Shown: positions 43,773-54,488, counted from the stretch's first letter. The stretch: DNA of 64,000 nt from Takakia lepidozioides (GCA_030704615.1 CM060732.1:4588001-4652000), one strand, 5' to 3'. Made by a program: numbers and translations. Notes: a model not told the origin generated them from the sequence alone.

Positions 43773-44854
43773 ATGTTTGCACTCATGCTGGCTGAAGTGG
43801 CAGGAGGCGGCGCGGCCTGACCGTTCGATAATGATGTGTGTCCGGCAAACTGCACACGTACCTTTAACGATTCAAATTTCCTAATGACGCATAGTTCACA
43901 AGGAGACACTTCCAGCCCAGCCTTTCGAACCCAAGCGGTGCATCCCTGCCGTTTCATGTTCTTGTGTCGTGGTTGCTCATTCACCCTTGTTGCGCCTTTT
44001 CCATCTACAGTCTTCGCCCCTTTTCCGTGTCTTTCTTCTTCTTATGCTCCAACCTGAGAGGGAAGAAGTTCTTGCACCAGAGAAGAGACGTCGTCGCAAG
44101 CTCCGCTAGTTGTACTTCGGATGAAGGCCAATGCCGAAGGGGAAGAAGCAGATGCGTCTTCAGGAGGAGATGGTCATCGTGCAGCAACAAGCAACACAGG
44201 CAACCCAGCCCCCAGTGAGAGCTCCGTGCTATCGGGATGCGCGCAGCTGATCAAGCACAGAAACCCTCCCTCCTTTTTGTTGTGCAATTGTTAGACTGTA
44301 TGATAGAACAATTGAATGCAAAAGATGTTTGCATGCCTAGCTCGGAAGGTGGAGGTGGTGGAGGGATCGCAGGAATCCGAAGAGCCGCAGGAAGAATCCA
44401 TGGATGTAGCTGCAGCACGCACACCCAGCCGATCCACAAGCACGGGTCTTCCTACCGGGCCTAGCCCTGTGCGTTTCCCCCCCCCCCAAAGAAAATGAAG
44501 CAGAAGGGGGCAGTGCAGATTCAAATGCAGCAGACACCTTCACCTGCAAAGATTAAGAAGCAAAAGGCAATCAGAGAGAGGGCGGAGCAGTCTCCCGCAA
44601 AACCGGTTCCACGAGCTGAAGCCCAGTTCCTGTTTGATTTCCAGACAGGTGATGTTGGCGGCGTCTCTGCTGCAGCCAAGGCAACGGGACCGACCGATGT
44701 CATTGATCTGTCAGCGGAGGAGGGTGCTACTGCTGAACATTCGCAGCAGGACTTCTCCACCAGATTCTCATCCCCTCCCATGCACATCCGAAATGCGGTG
44801 CCGCATTCTTTTTTCCAATCAGTTTTGTTTCCGCCCTTCAGTGGAGTGAATTGG
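43773..44854 (+). pseudogene. Lys/Gln-rich broken frames before M copy 3
   Basis: Plus-strand fragments encode EVLAPEKRRRRKLR (near 44065-44110), then GKKQMRLQEEMVIVQQQATQ, KVEVVEGSQESEEPQEESMD and, after a C11 run at 44477-44487, SPAKIKKQKAIRERAEQSP and DVIDLSAEEGATAEHSQQD, with stops and shifts between. The DVIDLS segment recalls the disordered acidic/SUMO-interaction-like linkers of the family-M N-terminus (copy 2 has FDISDEENE). It may be the diverged linker of M copy 3. No folded domain is visible. A short palindrome lies at about 44795. Confidence 0.3.
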
Positions 44855-45240
44855 AGAGTGGGCCTTGCAGGGTCACTGAAAATGCGTACGTGCATACTCA
44901 TATGGCATATATGCTGTACAGGGTGAGTAAAACCGGTCTCACTGACCCGCACATGTTCGCCGAAATGCTGGAGCCCAAGCTCATTCAAAAAGCCATGGCT
45001 AAAACAAACTGGACATGGTATCGGCTCACTATGGATGGAATGGTAGAGGTGATATACGAAGTAAGTCGTCCTCCCATTTTCCTCTCCTGATCCTTCCCCA
45101 ATTTCCAGTCATGTGTCCACATGGATCGTATGTAATGCTTCTGCATGTTGTTCTTTGCAGTTTGGCCCATGCCAAACGCTTATTCATCGAAAGTGAGGGG
45201 CAGTCCAAAACATGGCAGGCATTGATGGACCACTTGAAGG
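44855..45240 (+). pseudogene. Family M copy 3, fragment
   Basis: After an intron carrying a palindrome and ending CCTTGCAG near 44870, an exon encodes TENAYVHTHMAYMLYRVSKT and DPHMFAEMLEPKLIQKAMAK, then TWYRLTMDGMVEVIYE up to a GTAAGT donor near 45061. The next exon gives LAHAKRLFIESEGQSKTWQA and stops being M-like at about 45240. The nucleotide sequence is very close to 8.45-8.95 kb of M copy 1, including the intron and its palindrome, so copies 1 and 3 are close relatives. At 45240 the sequence passes directly into family X. Confidence 0.7.
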
Positions 45241-45831
45241 ACGTCCTCAGGGCCTCCTTTGCAAAGATGCCGTGCTTGCGGAACCACGAGGACTGCCCTT
45301 ATGGAGGCTTCGATTATGCAATGTATACGGCCACATCGGGAGACATCGTTATCTGGCACACAGTTTCCACAGAAGATAGTGGGGCGAACGTGAAAGCATT
45401 GTCAGCTTTTGAGTATATCCCAGGCCACTACGTCTTTGAGCAGGGTGACGATCTTGGTCTGAGGAGTCCGTGGATCTTGCACATCCTTGATTCTGATTTT
45501 CCCAGCTATGGCGTGCACCCATGCAGAAGAATGCGCACTGCTATGCTGTTGCGGTGGAACTGCTGTCAGTGGACGTGGGTGGACTCCATCGGGGAGACGT
45601 ATACTCCTGAAGGAGTGCGCTCCTCTTCTCCATTGTATGGGGACATTTGCATTGGTGTGGATGACAAAAAAAATGAAGCTTTCCATATTCGATGGTGGTA
45701 TGATTGAAGGGCACGACATTGTGGTGAACATCAACAGGGGCAGTACAACGGCTGCAATCCAGTTTACCTGGAGGAGCCCGATGACTCATGAGCTAAGTTT
45801 CATAATAGTTGAAGTTTCATTGACAATGTGA
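45241..45831 (+). pseudogene. Family X copy 3, unknown protein
   Basis: Starting at the M copy 3 breakpoint, the frame encodes LRNHEDCPYGGFDYAMYTAT, SGDIVIWHTVSTEDSGANV, YIPGHYVFEQGDDLGLRSPW, LLRWNCCQWTWVDSIGETY and SPLYGDICIGVDDKK. A shift in an A-run near 45670 moves the end, MKLSIFDGGMIEGHDIVV and AAIQFTWRSPMTHELSF, to the next frame with a stop at 45829. It is the best-preserved X copy: about 195 residues, with only that one shift. No signal peptide or known catalytic motif is visible, and the 5' end of the gene is missing. Confidence 0.5.
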
Positions 45832-46149
45832 CTTGTATTCAGAGGCACAGGGCTATAGATTTGTTTGCACCATCAGCACAGTAGACGTGCTTCAAATGCA
45901 ATTCATGTGGATCAATAAAAACCCCATGTGCCCTCCTTTTTGTTCTATTCTGCATCCATCGTTCTCACAATGCATCATTCGTCATTTTGTTTCGGATTGG
46001 GAGTGGGGGTGGATTTTGGAAGTGGCTGGTAGGCTTTAATGGGTGCCCATTGTACAGAGCAGTACCACCCTACCATTCGCAAAACATTGCCTTTCAATAT
46101 GTAATTCTAAAAAACATTGCCCAACCTCCTTCATCGGGAGGTCCTTGTC
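45832..46149. other. No recognisable gene
   Basis: 3' flank of family X copy 3. No coding frame or repeat noted. Confidence 0.35.
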
Positions 46150-46300
46150 CCCCTATGACCGTGACACCCTAAACCCTATTCCCATGGACAATCATTTCCG
46201 AAAAAAAATCATGCTCATGGTTTTTTCGACACTTACGACTCTGCTCATGGCTCATGCCGCTCATGGCTCATGGCTCATGAAATAGCAGCCCCCCCACCAG
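46150..46300. repeat. CATGAGC-rich repeat module, copy 2
   Basis: The reverse complement of the module at 35.07-35.20 kb: multiple GCTCATG units (about 46210-46280) end at GAAATAGCAGCCCCC. On the other side are a poly-A stretch and CCTATTCCCATGGACAAT. Order and orientation of the blocks match copy 1, but lengths of the CATGAGC tract differ. A shorter CATGAGCGG run near 52290-52330 may be a third relative. Confidence 0.55.
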
Positions 46301-46449
46301 CGCGTTGCTAGTTGAATATGACAGTCCACACAAAGGGCAAGAACAACCCACCTCACATGCATTTTCCCATGGCCATGGGAAATGCAAGCGGGAGGTAGAG
46401 ATGATGACTTTCTAACATCCAAACTGTGGCGACATTTGGAAGGGTTGCC

Positions 46450-46690
46450 AGGGCTCCCTGACAACCAGCATGTAGCCCAATGGTAAGGGCACATACCCTC
46501 TCACGAGTGGTTGTGGGTTCAATCCACCAGTTGGAAGTCATATACGGTGTCCACCTTCCCACCGGAAGGCAGTAGCCCTATGGGGTCAAGTGACACCATA
46601 AGTTACGCTTGCTTCGGCAACGCGTCCACCTTTTGCCAGGGCTCCAAGCATTCTTGACTATGTAGCATCACAACCTCTATTTGGACAACC
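46450..46690 (+). mobile_element. tRNA-derived SINE-like element
   Basis: The sequence has an A-box-like GTAGCCCAATGGTAAGGGC (46469-46488) and a B-box-like GGGTTCAATCC (46510-46522) at tRNA-like spacing, followed by a non-tRNA body. Acceptor and anticodon stems do not pair properly, so a functional tRNA is unlikely. Confidence 0.4.
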
Positions 46691-46804
46691 ACCGCTTCGA
46701 TTGTATGAAGAGGTATGTGGACCTCCTTGATCTTTTAGAGGTTTTTAAAATGTGATATTCCCCATATGACTTTATGACATGAGGGGAGTTCTGGATACGC
46801 GGCC

Positions 46805-47164
46805 GTGATGCAAAGAGTTGAGGAGATGGGACAATGGCAGAATGCACATGGGAATGACATCTCCGAGCTTATAGATTTTATGAAGCACTTGATGGGGTAT
46901 CATAAAACAATAGTTGGGAAGTTTGGCATAACCCCGTGTGTCCCATCAACAAGTACTTCTTCTGCAGGTAACTCATTTTGTGTGGCTCCACCCTCAACAT
47001 CACACAGATTGAATTTGGAGGGGCACTACACCCCCCACAAAGACATCCCTATCGAAGTTGTGTATGAAGAGCCTGGTAATAGTGCAGCTCCAATTGAACG
47101 GCTTAGCCATGCTGCTGCCACAACATGGACGGTTACCCCTGTCACTAAGCACAAACAAACCTGA
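46805..47164 (+). CDS. Uncharacterised small open reading frame
   Basis: A frame of about 119 codons encodes VEEMGQWQNAHGNDISELID, then FMKHLMGYHKTIVGKFGITP, and a Ser/Thr/Pro-rich second half. The first half is predicted helical. The upstream frame is not open for long and no partner exon could be placed. It could be a gag-type or transposon accessory fragment, and I cannot name it. Confidence 0.25.
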   Translation: MMQRVEEMGQWQNAHGNDISELIDFMKHLMGYHKTIVGKFGITPCVPSTSTSSAGNSFCVAPPSTSHRLNLEGHYTPHKDIPIEVVYEEPGNSAAPIERLSHAAATTWTVTPVTKHKQT

Positions 47165-47328
47165 ACATTGTAAGGTAGTGGAACCCCCATTGTAAAGGTC
47201 ATCTACTGATCGAATGGTTGACTGTTGAGCCAAATAATAATGGAATGATGAGCTACTTATATCACTTCCAACGGGACACAAAAGAGCAAAACTATTAGAA
47301 CAACCCCTTATTTCCCAGGATATACTCA

Positions 47329-48010
47329 CACTACATGAAAAAGGGGGGGGGGGGGGGGGTGCACGGGCGTCGCCAAAAAAACGTCGCAAATATGCAACGG
47401 ATGGGGGTCGCAGCCCCCGCCCCCCCTCCAGCACTTTTCGGGCGGTCCATGGCATTGGCAGGGGCCTCCTGCTAGCGAAGCTCGGCCGTCGCTACCCTCC
47501 AGCCGATGACATTGGAGGGGGCGACGGCTCGGCGTCGCAACCAAGTTTTTTTCTAAAATGCCAAAGCGTCACATCCTAAAAACAAAAAAAAAAACACGTG
47601 GCGTAAGCCGGGTGGTAGGATAAGTGACATTGTTGCATCGTTGCTAGCGACTCCTAGGCGTGGCAAAGAAAAAATACCCGTCGCCGCTGGAGTCGGGCGC
47701 TGAGACGCTTGGCCGTGGGTTCCCGCGACGCACTGGTGTCGCATTCCAGATTTTCAATCAAAAAATAAAACACGTGGCGCAGGCAGGGTGTTGGGATCAA
47801 CGACGCCACAACGTCGCTCCTAGCGACCCCGGACTAAAAAACCCGTCGCAGGGGGGGTCGGGCGTTGCTACCGGCATGGGTTCTTGCGACTCCCGGCCGT
47901 CGCTGCTTGCAACCCCCGCCAAAAAAACCCGTCGCAAGGGCGCTGGTCTTAGCGACACCCTTCCATCGCAAGGCCAACCTGGTGGGGGGGGTTGATTTTG
48001 GGGGTGAATT
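47329..48010 (+). mobile_element. CACTA-like terminus with GTCGCAA subterminal repeats
   Basis: CACTACATGAAAAAG at 47329 matches the CACTA terminal inverted repeat form. It is followed, after a G17 run, by about 650 bp rich in short GTCGCAA/GTCGCTA motifs and their complements (for example near 47380, 47480, 47820, 47930 and 47960). Such subterminal repeats are the binding sites of the TnpA-type protein in En/Spm elements. No matching right end was found, and the element boundaries beyond 48.0 kb are unclear. Confidence 0.5.
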
Positions 48011-48239
48011 GGGGGTGGTTTTTGTTTTTTCCCTGGTTTTGTTTTTGTTGGGAGACCTTACAGCTTCCATTGCTCTGATTTAGCAGGTACACAATTGAGC
48101 AAGCATGAATCGAGGGTGAGGCCGGTGCGACACATGAATAAGATGAAAGATGGAAAGATGGAAATATTTTTTTCGAGCAATGAGCTGAAATGCTTTGCTC
48201 ACAAGGATTTAGTAGGCTGACCCTAGGACCTACATGGAC

Positions 48240-49577
48240 TAGGACTAGTCATCCTCATCCTCATCCTCAGAGGAGGACTCATAGCTATCCGATGAGCCTG
48301 ATGACTCCGCGCCCTTTGCCAGAGCACCTAAAGCAGGCGGAGTCCCACAGAGCTCTCATCCAATTCCTGGCCATGACCCCCCCCCCCCCCCCCCACCCCT
48401 CATCCATACTAGTGCCATGTAGTGCACTCATCCCCTCTGTGATGGCCATGTTCTTCATGAGGGATTGCCAACCATGCTCCTTGGCGTAGTTGTACTCTAC
48501 CGGAGATGGCTTCCTCTCAAATGTGCATTGCCTACACATGCCACAAATTAAAGTCAGTTCCTCACGATGATGGAGCCATAAAGAAGACATAACAAAATAC
48601 ATAGCGAAGTATGACTTACAAATCGCAAGATAAAACCCTTGGATCCGCCGACGCCCCACTTGTGTGTGGATTCGTGCTTGTCAAGGCGGGCTGTTGTTGC
48701 TTCGCGTGCCTGCTCAAATTTGGCCTTCTTTGCCGCATCATTCTCCTCCCTCGCAATGAGTGCATCCCACGATACCTATGCCCCCCCCCCACAACAATTA
48801 GTGAATTACACACATACGTTGCATCAAATCCACCTCATTAATGCACATGCAACAAATGGAAGGTGAAATGATTCAAGGATTTGCCAACCTGTGTAATTCA
48901 ATAAGGTGGTTTGGGTTGGGCCCCCTTTTCCATTGCCCTCCGAATGATCTCTCTGGTACGGTACCTCTTGTCCTTCAAGTTCCACCCCACCATCTCTATC
49001 ACTTGCCCGAAAACTGGCGATCTAACTCATGGGCATACGCCCGCTTCGCGCCAAAGTGCTGATCAGCCCACTCAATGTGCCAAGGGAACCACCGCGCTAC
49101 GAGTTCGAAGGCTGGCTTCTTCATAGCCTCCCAGAACGCACCGCAGGGGTCACCATGGCGATTGACCTCCACCGGTGGCACCACAATCTTTGCCAACTCC
49201 ACGTCCTCTATCCCCAAGGATTTCTTCTTCTTCCCACCCTCTCCCTTCTTTGTAACCTCCTTCGCCCGCTCCTTTGATACCCCACTGCCCTCCCCCGCAT
49301 GCACACTCACCCCTTCCTCTCCACGGGACTTCTTCTTCTCCTTATTCTTCTTTTCCTTCCCCTTCCCTGCTACTTCCTCTCTCTCTTTCTCCCTCTCCCC
49401 TCTCTCTCTCTCCTCGGCAGCCCCTTCATTGATGGTAAAAGGGACCTCGGGAGGTCGAGGCCTCTTCTTCTTACCTTTGGTGTTCGGGTCCTTCATGAAC
49501 ACCACGTGCTCTCCCTCATTGGCAACCACACCGGACTGCACCAATGAGGCCAAGAATGTTGCTGCCTCCTGAAGACG

Positions 49578-49613
<36 letters not shown>

Positions 49614-50506
49614 ATTCAAAAAAAGAAACAAACAACAAAGAAAATCATGCATGCAAAGGAAAGGACAAAACATGGAACAAGGTGCGACAGTTGTACGTTT
49701 GCAAGCTTGGCCGACTCGGCCCCGGTGTACCGATGTGGTAGGAGTCCCCGTTGCCGGATGTGCCCGCATTATCCCCTCTCGGAGCCCCATTGGAAGTAGA
49801 TTCCAGATGTCGAGCATAGCCGGCGGTGGCGCCCCGCACGAGTCCAGACCCTTCTTTGCTGACCGCTCAGGCTGAGGGGGTGGCGTCGCTGACCGGCTAG
49901 GCTCTCCACCGGCCCATAGCTTCCCCCCCCCCCCCCCCCAAATGCTCCACAAGTTCAAGGCCCTCACCCGGCTTGACTATTCGAGGCGCTTCCTCAACTC
50001 AGCCACCTCATTGGCCCTCCTCATCTCCTCCTCCCTAATCCTCAACGACCACTTCCAAAGGCCCTTGAACCTGACCTTGGGTCTTGGCAAGTGCAGCCTT
50101 CGCTGCGGAGGACGGGGTCGCTATAGGGGTGACATCCAAAAGTTGCCCATACCGGGCCCCCGAACGGGTGATGCGCTTGCCAAGGTACATTTCACCCGTC
50201 TTGGTGGCCGGGGGTGCGCTCAACTGAGCATCCGGCTCAGCAACAACCTCCCGAATAGGAGAGCTGGTTGAGCCGGCCCCTGGCGCATCCAAGACGGGGA
50301 CAAGAGGGGGGGCGACTGGCCTCGGGAGGCGGACGACCCCTCCGGCTGCGGCTATCGACATGGCTGGTAAACCGTGAGACGCCAGTCCGCGTCACACGTG
50401 CCGACAGAGCATACAGGTTCTCCACCCCTTTCTTTGGGGCCGGGGACTTCTTCTCTTTCCCCATAAGCCTGGCACCTGTAAATGCAAACCCAAAAGTTGG
50501 CCTCAC
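48240..50506 (-). pseudogene. Lys/Glu-rich multi-exon gene, possibly CACTA-associated
   Basis: Minus-strand pieces in order: GKEKKSPAPKKGVENLYAL; EMYLGKRITRSGARYGQLLD and VTPIATPSSAAKAALAKTQG; a coiled-coil-like RIREEEMRRANEVAELRKRL; a long Lys/Glu-rich stretch; then PCGAFWEAMKKPAFELVARW, FPWHIEWADQHFGAKRAYA and HELDRQFSGK. Separate exons encode SWDALIARE with HKWGVGGSKGFILRF (48.78-48.61 kb, GTAAGT donor) and CTFEERKPSPVEYNYAKEHG (48.54-48.4 kb), with an acidic end near 48.25 kb. Runs of C18, C29 and C17 interrupt the frame. The folded part is not one I recognise. Its place inside the CACTA-like end suggests a transposon protein. Confidence 0.4.
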
Positions 50507-51269
50507 TAGGAAACAACCTCTACAATCGAAATTTAAAAAAATTAAAAAAATTAAAAATTAAACATGTGGGGGGCTGAGAGCAGCAAGTGCTGCTGGTCTC
50601 GAGAGGGGGCAACAAACCAAAAAAAAAAAAAAGGTGGGGGGGGGGGTGACTGAACCCCCATTTTTATTTATTTATTTATTTTTGTTTCTTGATCTCTTCC
50701 TCTCTCTCCCTCCCTCTTTGGAATCGGCCGGTTTTATCAGTTTTGATTTCCTATTTTTTCATTGACTTTCATCCATACCGGATAAGTCACCAACGGATGA
50801 GGAATTACCTCTTTGGGGGTTGCCATTGTCATCCTGTTTTTCATCCATACCGGATGATAACAGCCAAGATACTAATTTTTCATTCCTCTTTTATGGCCTG
50901 TTTTCATCTATACCGGATGAGAAATGTTGGGATGTTGAATTACCTGAGAGGAGTTGAACCGTTGCCGTGGATAATTTTTCCTGTTTTTTCATTGGTGTTG
51001 GATGATGTCTCCAATGGATGGGCTTATGGATGATTTTTTGTCTCTGTCATCTGAACCGGATGATATGTACAGCTGTTTATAGCCTTGATTTGATCTTAAC
51101 TACCCCTAATTATGGTTAATTACGGTGTGAAACCCTAGCCCCTACCCTAAAACCTAACCTAGCTATGGATGGAATCCGTCGGGTTTGAGGGATGTTATGT
51201 TTATTTTTCATCTTACGTGGATGAAAATCAGGCAAATGCCCTAAGTCGTCTTTCCCACTGTCAAAAGCA
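50507..51269. repeat. Dispersed TCATCC...GGATGA hairpins, no gene
   Basis: Four short inverted repeats of the type TCATCCATACCGGATGA occur near 50769, 50840, 50908 and 51048, with related TCATCTTACGTGGATGAA near 51207. Homopolymer A and G runs lie at 50618-50651. No coding frame is supported. Confidence 0.6.
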
Positions 51270-51663
51270 CAAGTTGTGCTTCTGAGCTCGCGGGGGGAGC
51301 GTTATGGCATCTACTTAGCTCAGTCTTTGCAGGCCACAGTGCAATCATTCAAGGATGTTCCTCGCCCGGGAATTGGACGTGTATACACACTGTGCACACC
51401 GGGATCAACAAAAGCAAGGAGGTGTACAATGTTTGCATCTCTAGAAGTCCGGAGTGCACATGCCCTGATTTTGACAAAATGAAGAAAGCAAAAGGATCCT
51501 ACACCCATTGCAAGCACATATATTATATTATATATTATATATTATATATTATGTTGTGCCGTTTGAAGATACGGGAAGACCAGGACGTCATCGATCACGC
51601 AACTCTCACCGTATCTGAGGTCAGGGGTATGTTAGTTCGTGATCCCTGTCATTGGGTCCCATA
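51270..51663 (+). pseudogene. MULE transposase C-terminus with SWIM finger (copy C)
   Basis: After DVPRPGIGRVYTLCTPGS, and in another frame, the sequence encodes VYNVCISRSPECTCPDFDKM and YTHCKHIYYI. This is a SWIM zinc finger (CxC...CxH), the usual C-terminal module of MULE transposases. It continues with LCRLKIREDQDVIDHATLTV and EVRGMLVRDPC to a stop at 51662. It aligns with the C-terminal part of copy B (53.1-53.5 kb, opposite strand). A TATAT microsatellite (51515-51551) overlaps the finger. Only this end of the gene is present. Confidence 0.65.
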
Positions 51664-53099
51664 GAGACGCATTGGATATCCTGCATGTTTGGAATCCTTG
51701 TAATTTGTGCCGACTACAAAGTGCATGACCATTTGGATGAACTTGTTAACTCCAACTCTTTCCTCAGATGAGCTCATTTTTCAACTCCCATTTTTTTGCC
51801 TCCCACCCTGTTTTATCATGAATGATTGGGTGATGACAATTGGGAAGCCATGACAAGACTGGAAGTGTTAGATGGTGCCCCTGTTTTGGGCTGTTTATGT
51901 CTTTAATTGACAATGACCCTAGTGGGTCTTGTCCATGTCTTGACATGACATGAATATCTTCCCTCTCTTTCCTTTTCCAGTGTACTTAGTGATTTTCGTA
52001 CACACCATCTACCACTCTCCTTTCTGGTTATTTCTTCATCATGTTGATACACTAACATGGTTTTTTTTTTTCTGGCTTGGCAGAAGGTCCCTCCATGACA
52101 AAAATATGGAGCAATGACCTTCATAAGGTATGTTCTTCTCCAGCAAAAACTTGCTGGTGAAATTGGGGCACGGAGAGACTTGAGATAAGCATAGGGCTTT
52201 TTGAGGGTTGTCTTCATACCGATATACTGAGCTAGGCCCTGGTAAGACCACTTGCAGGAGTATGTGTACACCTTCTACATGAGGGGATTGAAAATGCATG
52301 AGCGGTGAGCGGTGAGCACATGAGCATGAGCGGAGTATTCCGAACCTCGCCCGAACCTACACCGAGCCACAATGACAACCCAAAACGGAACTCCCCGACG
52401 TCCCCGGGTACCGACTTGTTTATACATAAACGGGATAATTTTGAATTTACAAAAAATCATCGAAAATAGGGGGTAGAACGCCTATAGCCATGCCCGGATT
52501 TTGGGTGGTATAGTTGCCACCGACTACAACAGAGCATGCGAATATGAATTCTTTGAATGCTGCAAATTCGTTCAATTACAATGTGGCGAAAAGAAGTTGG
52601 TATTATTATAGTCAGCACCGACTATGTGACCCCAACTGGGAAAACAACCTTCATAAAATTATGAACAATGCACATGAGCGAAGGTACTATGTAGTCGGCA
52701 CAGACTATACTCGGCACAGACTATAGTAGGCTTCGACTTCATGTAGGTAAGTGAAATGTGGCAAGTGAGTGGGCTCTCTCTTTGAAACTCCATAGAGCGC
52801 ATTACTTAGCTATGGCTGCAGGTTTTAAAATAGCTCATAAAGCATGCAAACAAAAAGTCTGTGTGGGTTACCTTGACCAATACATCAGCATTGAAGAGCA
52901 TGGAAGCTGTTAAAGCAGCGTACAAGTAAAATTTTAATCCGAAATATTCAGATCCACACACATCAGTGGACGATACCAAACGGTTGAAGGTGGCACAGAA
53001 AAGTCGAGTGTCTACTCACTGAAAATTGGGGCCTCACTAAGTAGTGAATCTGATGACACCATAGTCGGCCACGATATGTGGGTGCTCACTATGGTAACC
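51664..53099. other. No gene confirmed between two opposed MULE pieces
   Basis: A minus-strand frame of 122 codons (52271-51903) has a plausible composition but no recognisable motif. Near 52600-52730 the motif GTCGGCACAGACTAT repeats in variants. CATGAGCGG units occur near 52290-52330. Nothing else is recognised. Confidence 0.35.
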
Positions 53100-54488
53100 A
53101 AGGACAAGGGTCGCGAACTAACATTGCCTTCACCTCATTTATGGTGAGATTAGGGTGGTTGATGTCATTCGAGTCTTCCGGCATCTTCAGGCGGCGCAAC
53201 AAAATATAGTATATGTGCTTTGCAATGGGTGTAAGTGAATTTCGCCCTTTTCATTTTGCCAAAGTCAGGGCAGGTGCACTCTGGATTTCTAGAGATGCAC
53301 ACATTGTAGGCCTCCCCTGCTTTGGCCGATCCCGGAGTGTGTACACACGACCAATTCCAGGGCGGGGAACATCTTTGAATGATTGTACAATTGCCTTCAA
53401 AGATTGTCCCAACTCGATCTTCTTCTAGGCTTGTGCACTCAATGGCTTTCGTCGATATATTTTTCCCCATCTCTTGGTGGCATATGTGTCCGGTCCAAGT
53501 GATTGGTATCATCCGCAATATATTGTCTCCCTCTCCCTCGACAGTGCTCGTGTCGTCATTAGGAACAAGTCGAAATCCAACTTGGGTGGGGCGTCAACCT
53601 CCTCCTGATTCAAATTTGTCCCAACCATGACAGGCCACACGTCGGGAACATTAGATCTGTCAAGCACATATCGCCCTGCTTCACCACCGGCGCAGTACAC
53701 GATATCTGTTGGACAGTGCCACATTTCCATCATCTTTCGTTTTGCCAAAGCCGGAGGATGGTGTCGACCAACATATCTAGGAGCAGGAACACCCAAACTG
53801 TGTAGTGGCCGGATTTCTTCTTTGCATGCTTGTTCACTGTTGACCAGACTGTACTGCCCAGCACTTTACTCGTGAAGTGTTGGACGTCCGAGCGATGTGC
53901 CAGCATGTTGTGGACACGGCGGTCTCCAAAACCGGCTTTCTGTTTTGTACTGGAAGGTCATCCTCCAAGGTGTCTACATACATGTCTACAGTAGTTGTGC
54001 GCACTATTTGTCCACCAGCACCTTCAGTGCGCCTGGGTGTGGTGCGGAGGTTCATGTCAGACCTCCATGAATGAAGGTGTTCCTCGTCTTGTAAGTTGTC
54101 GAGAACAACCTTCCACTTCGTTGTTCGAGTGAGAATGTCACCCTCAAGCCCAGGATTTCTGCCATGGAGAGGAGTGTCCTCCACAAAACTTCTTATCGCC
54201 TCAGCCATCTTCTGAGGATCTGAAGACTGTGCTGCCGCCCGTGCGGCCGGGACCGGAACCCTTTGCACCACCCTTCAGATAATTGTGGTAGGACGATGAT
54301 TGCAGAATAGCCCTTGTCATGTCGTCTTTGTTAGCTGTGTATAGGTCCACTTTCAAGACACCACTGCCGGCCTGCCAGCTTGCATGCACTGACTCATACA
54401 TGTTCACATTTGGCATTGATGCGTCATCCTCCAAGTCACCACAGTTTCTTCCCTGTTTTGCACTCCAAACTTGTTCAACTTCATGCAT
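53100..54488 (-). pseudogene. MULE transposase, C-terminal half with SWIM finger (copy B)
   Basis: Minus-strand frames encode DASMPNVNMYESVHASWQAG and SGVLKVDLYTANKDDMTRAI. A second frame has PLHGRNPGLEGDILTRTTKW, HSWRSDMNLRTTP; then MEMWHCPTDIVYCAGGEAGR and PDVWPVMVGTN; then YNVCISRNPECTCPDFGKMK with YTHCKAHI (SWIM) and, after it, EDSNDINHPNLTINEVKAML. The first blocks align with the exon after the intron in copy A (62.86-63.36 kb). Upstream exons with the DDE core are missing, because from 54438 rightward the sequence becomes a 1-kb tandem array whose unit itself ends in this gene's intron/exon border. Confidence 0.65.

Noticed and set aside
46469-46525. A functional tRNA gene
   Set aside because: A- and B-box-like sequences are present, but acceptor and anticodon stems do not pair and a unique tail follows. 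A tRNA-derived SINE fits better. The same applies to 19.76 and 26.8 kb.
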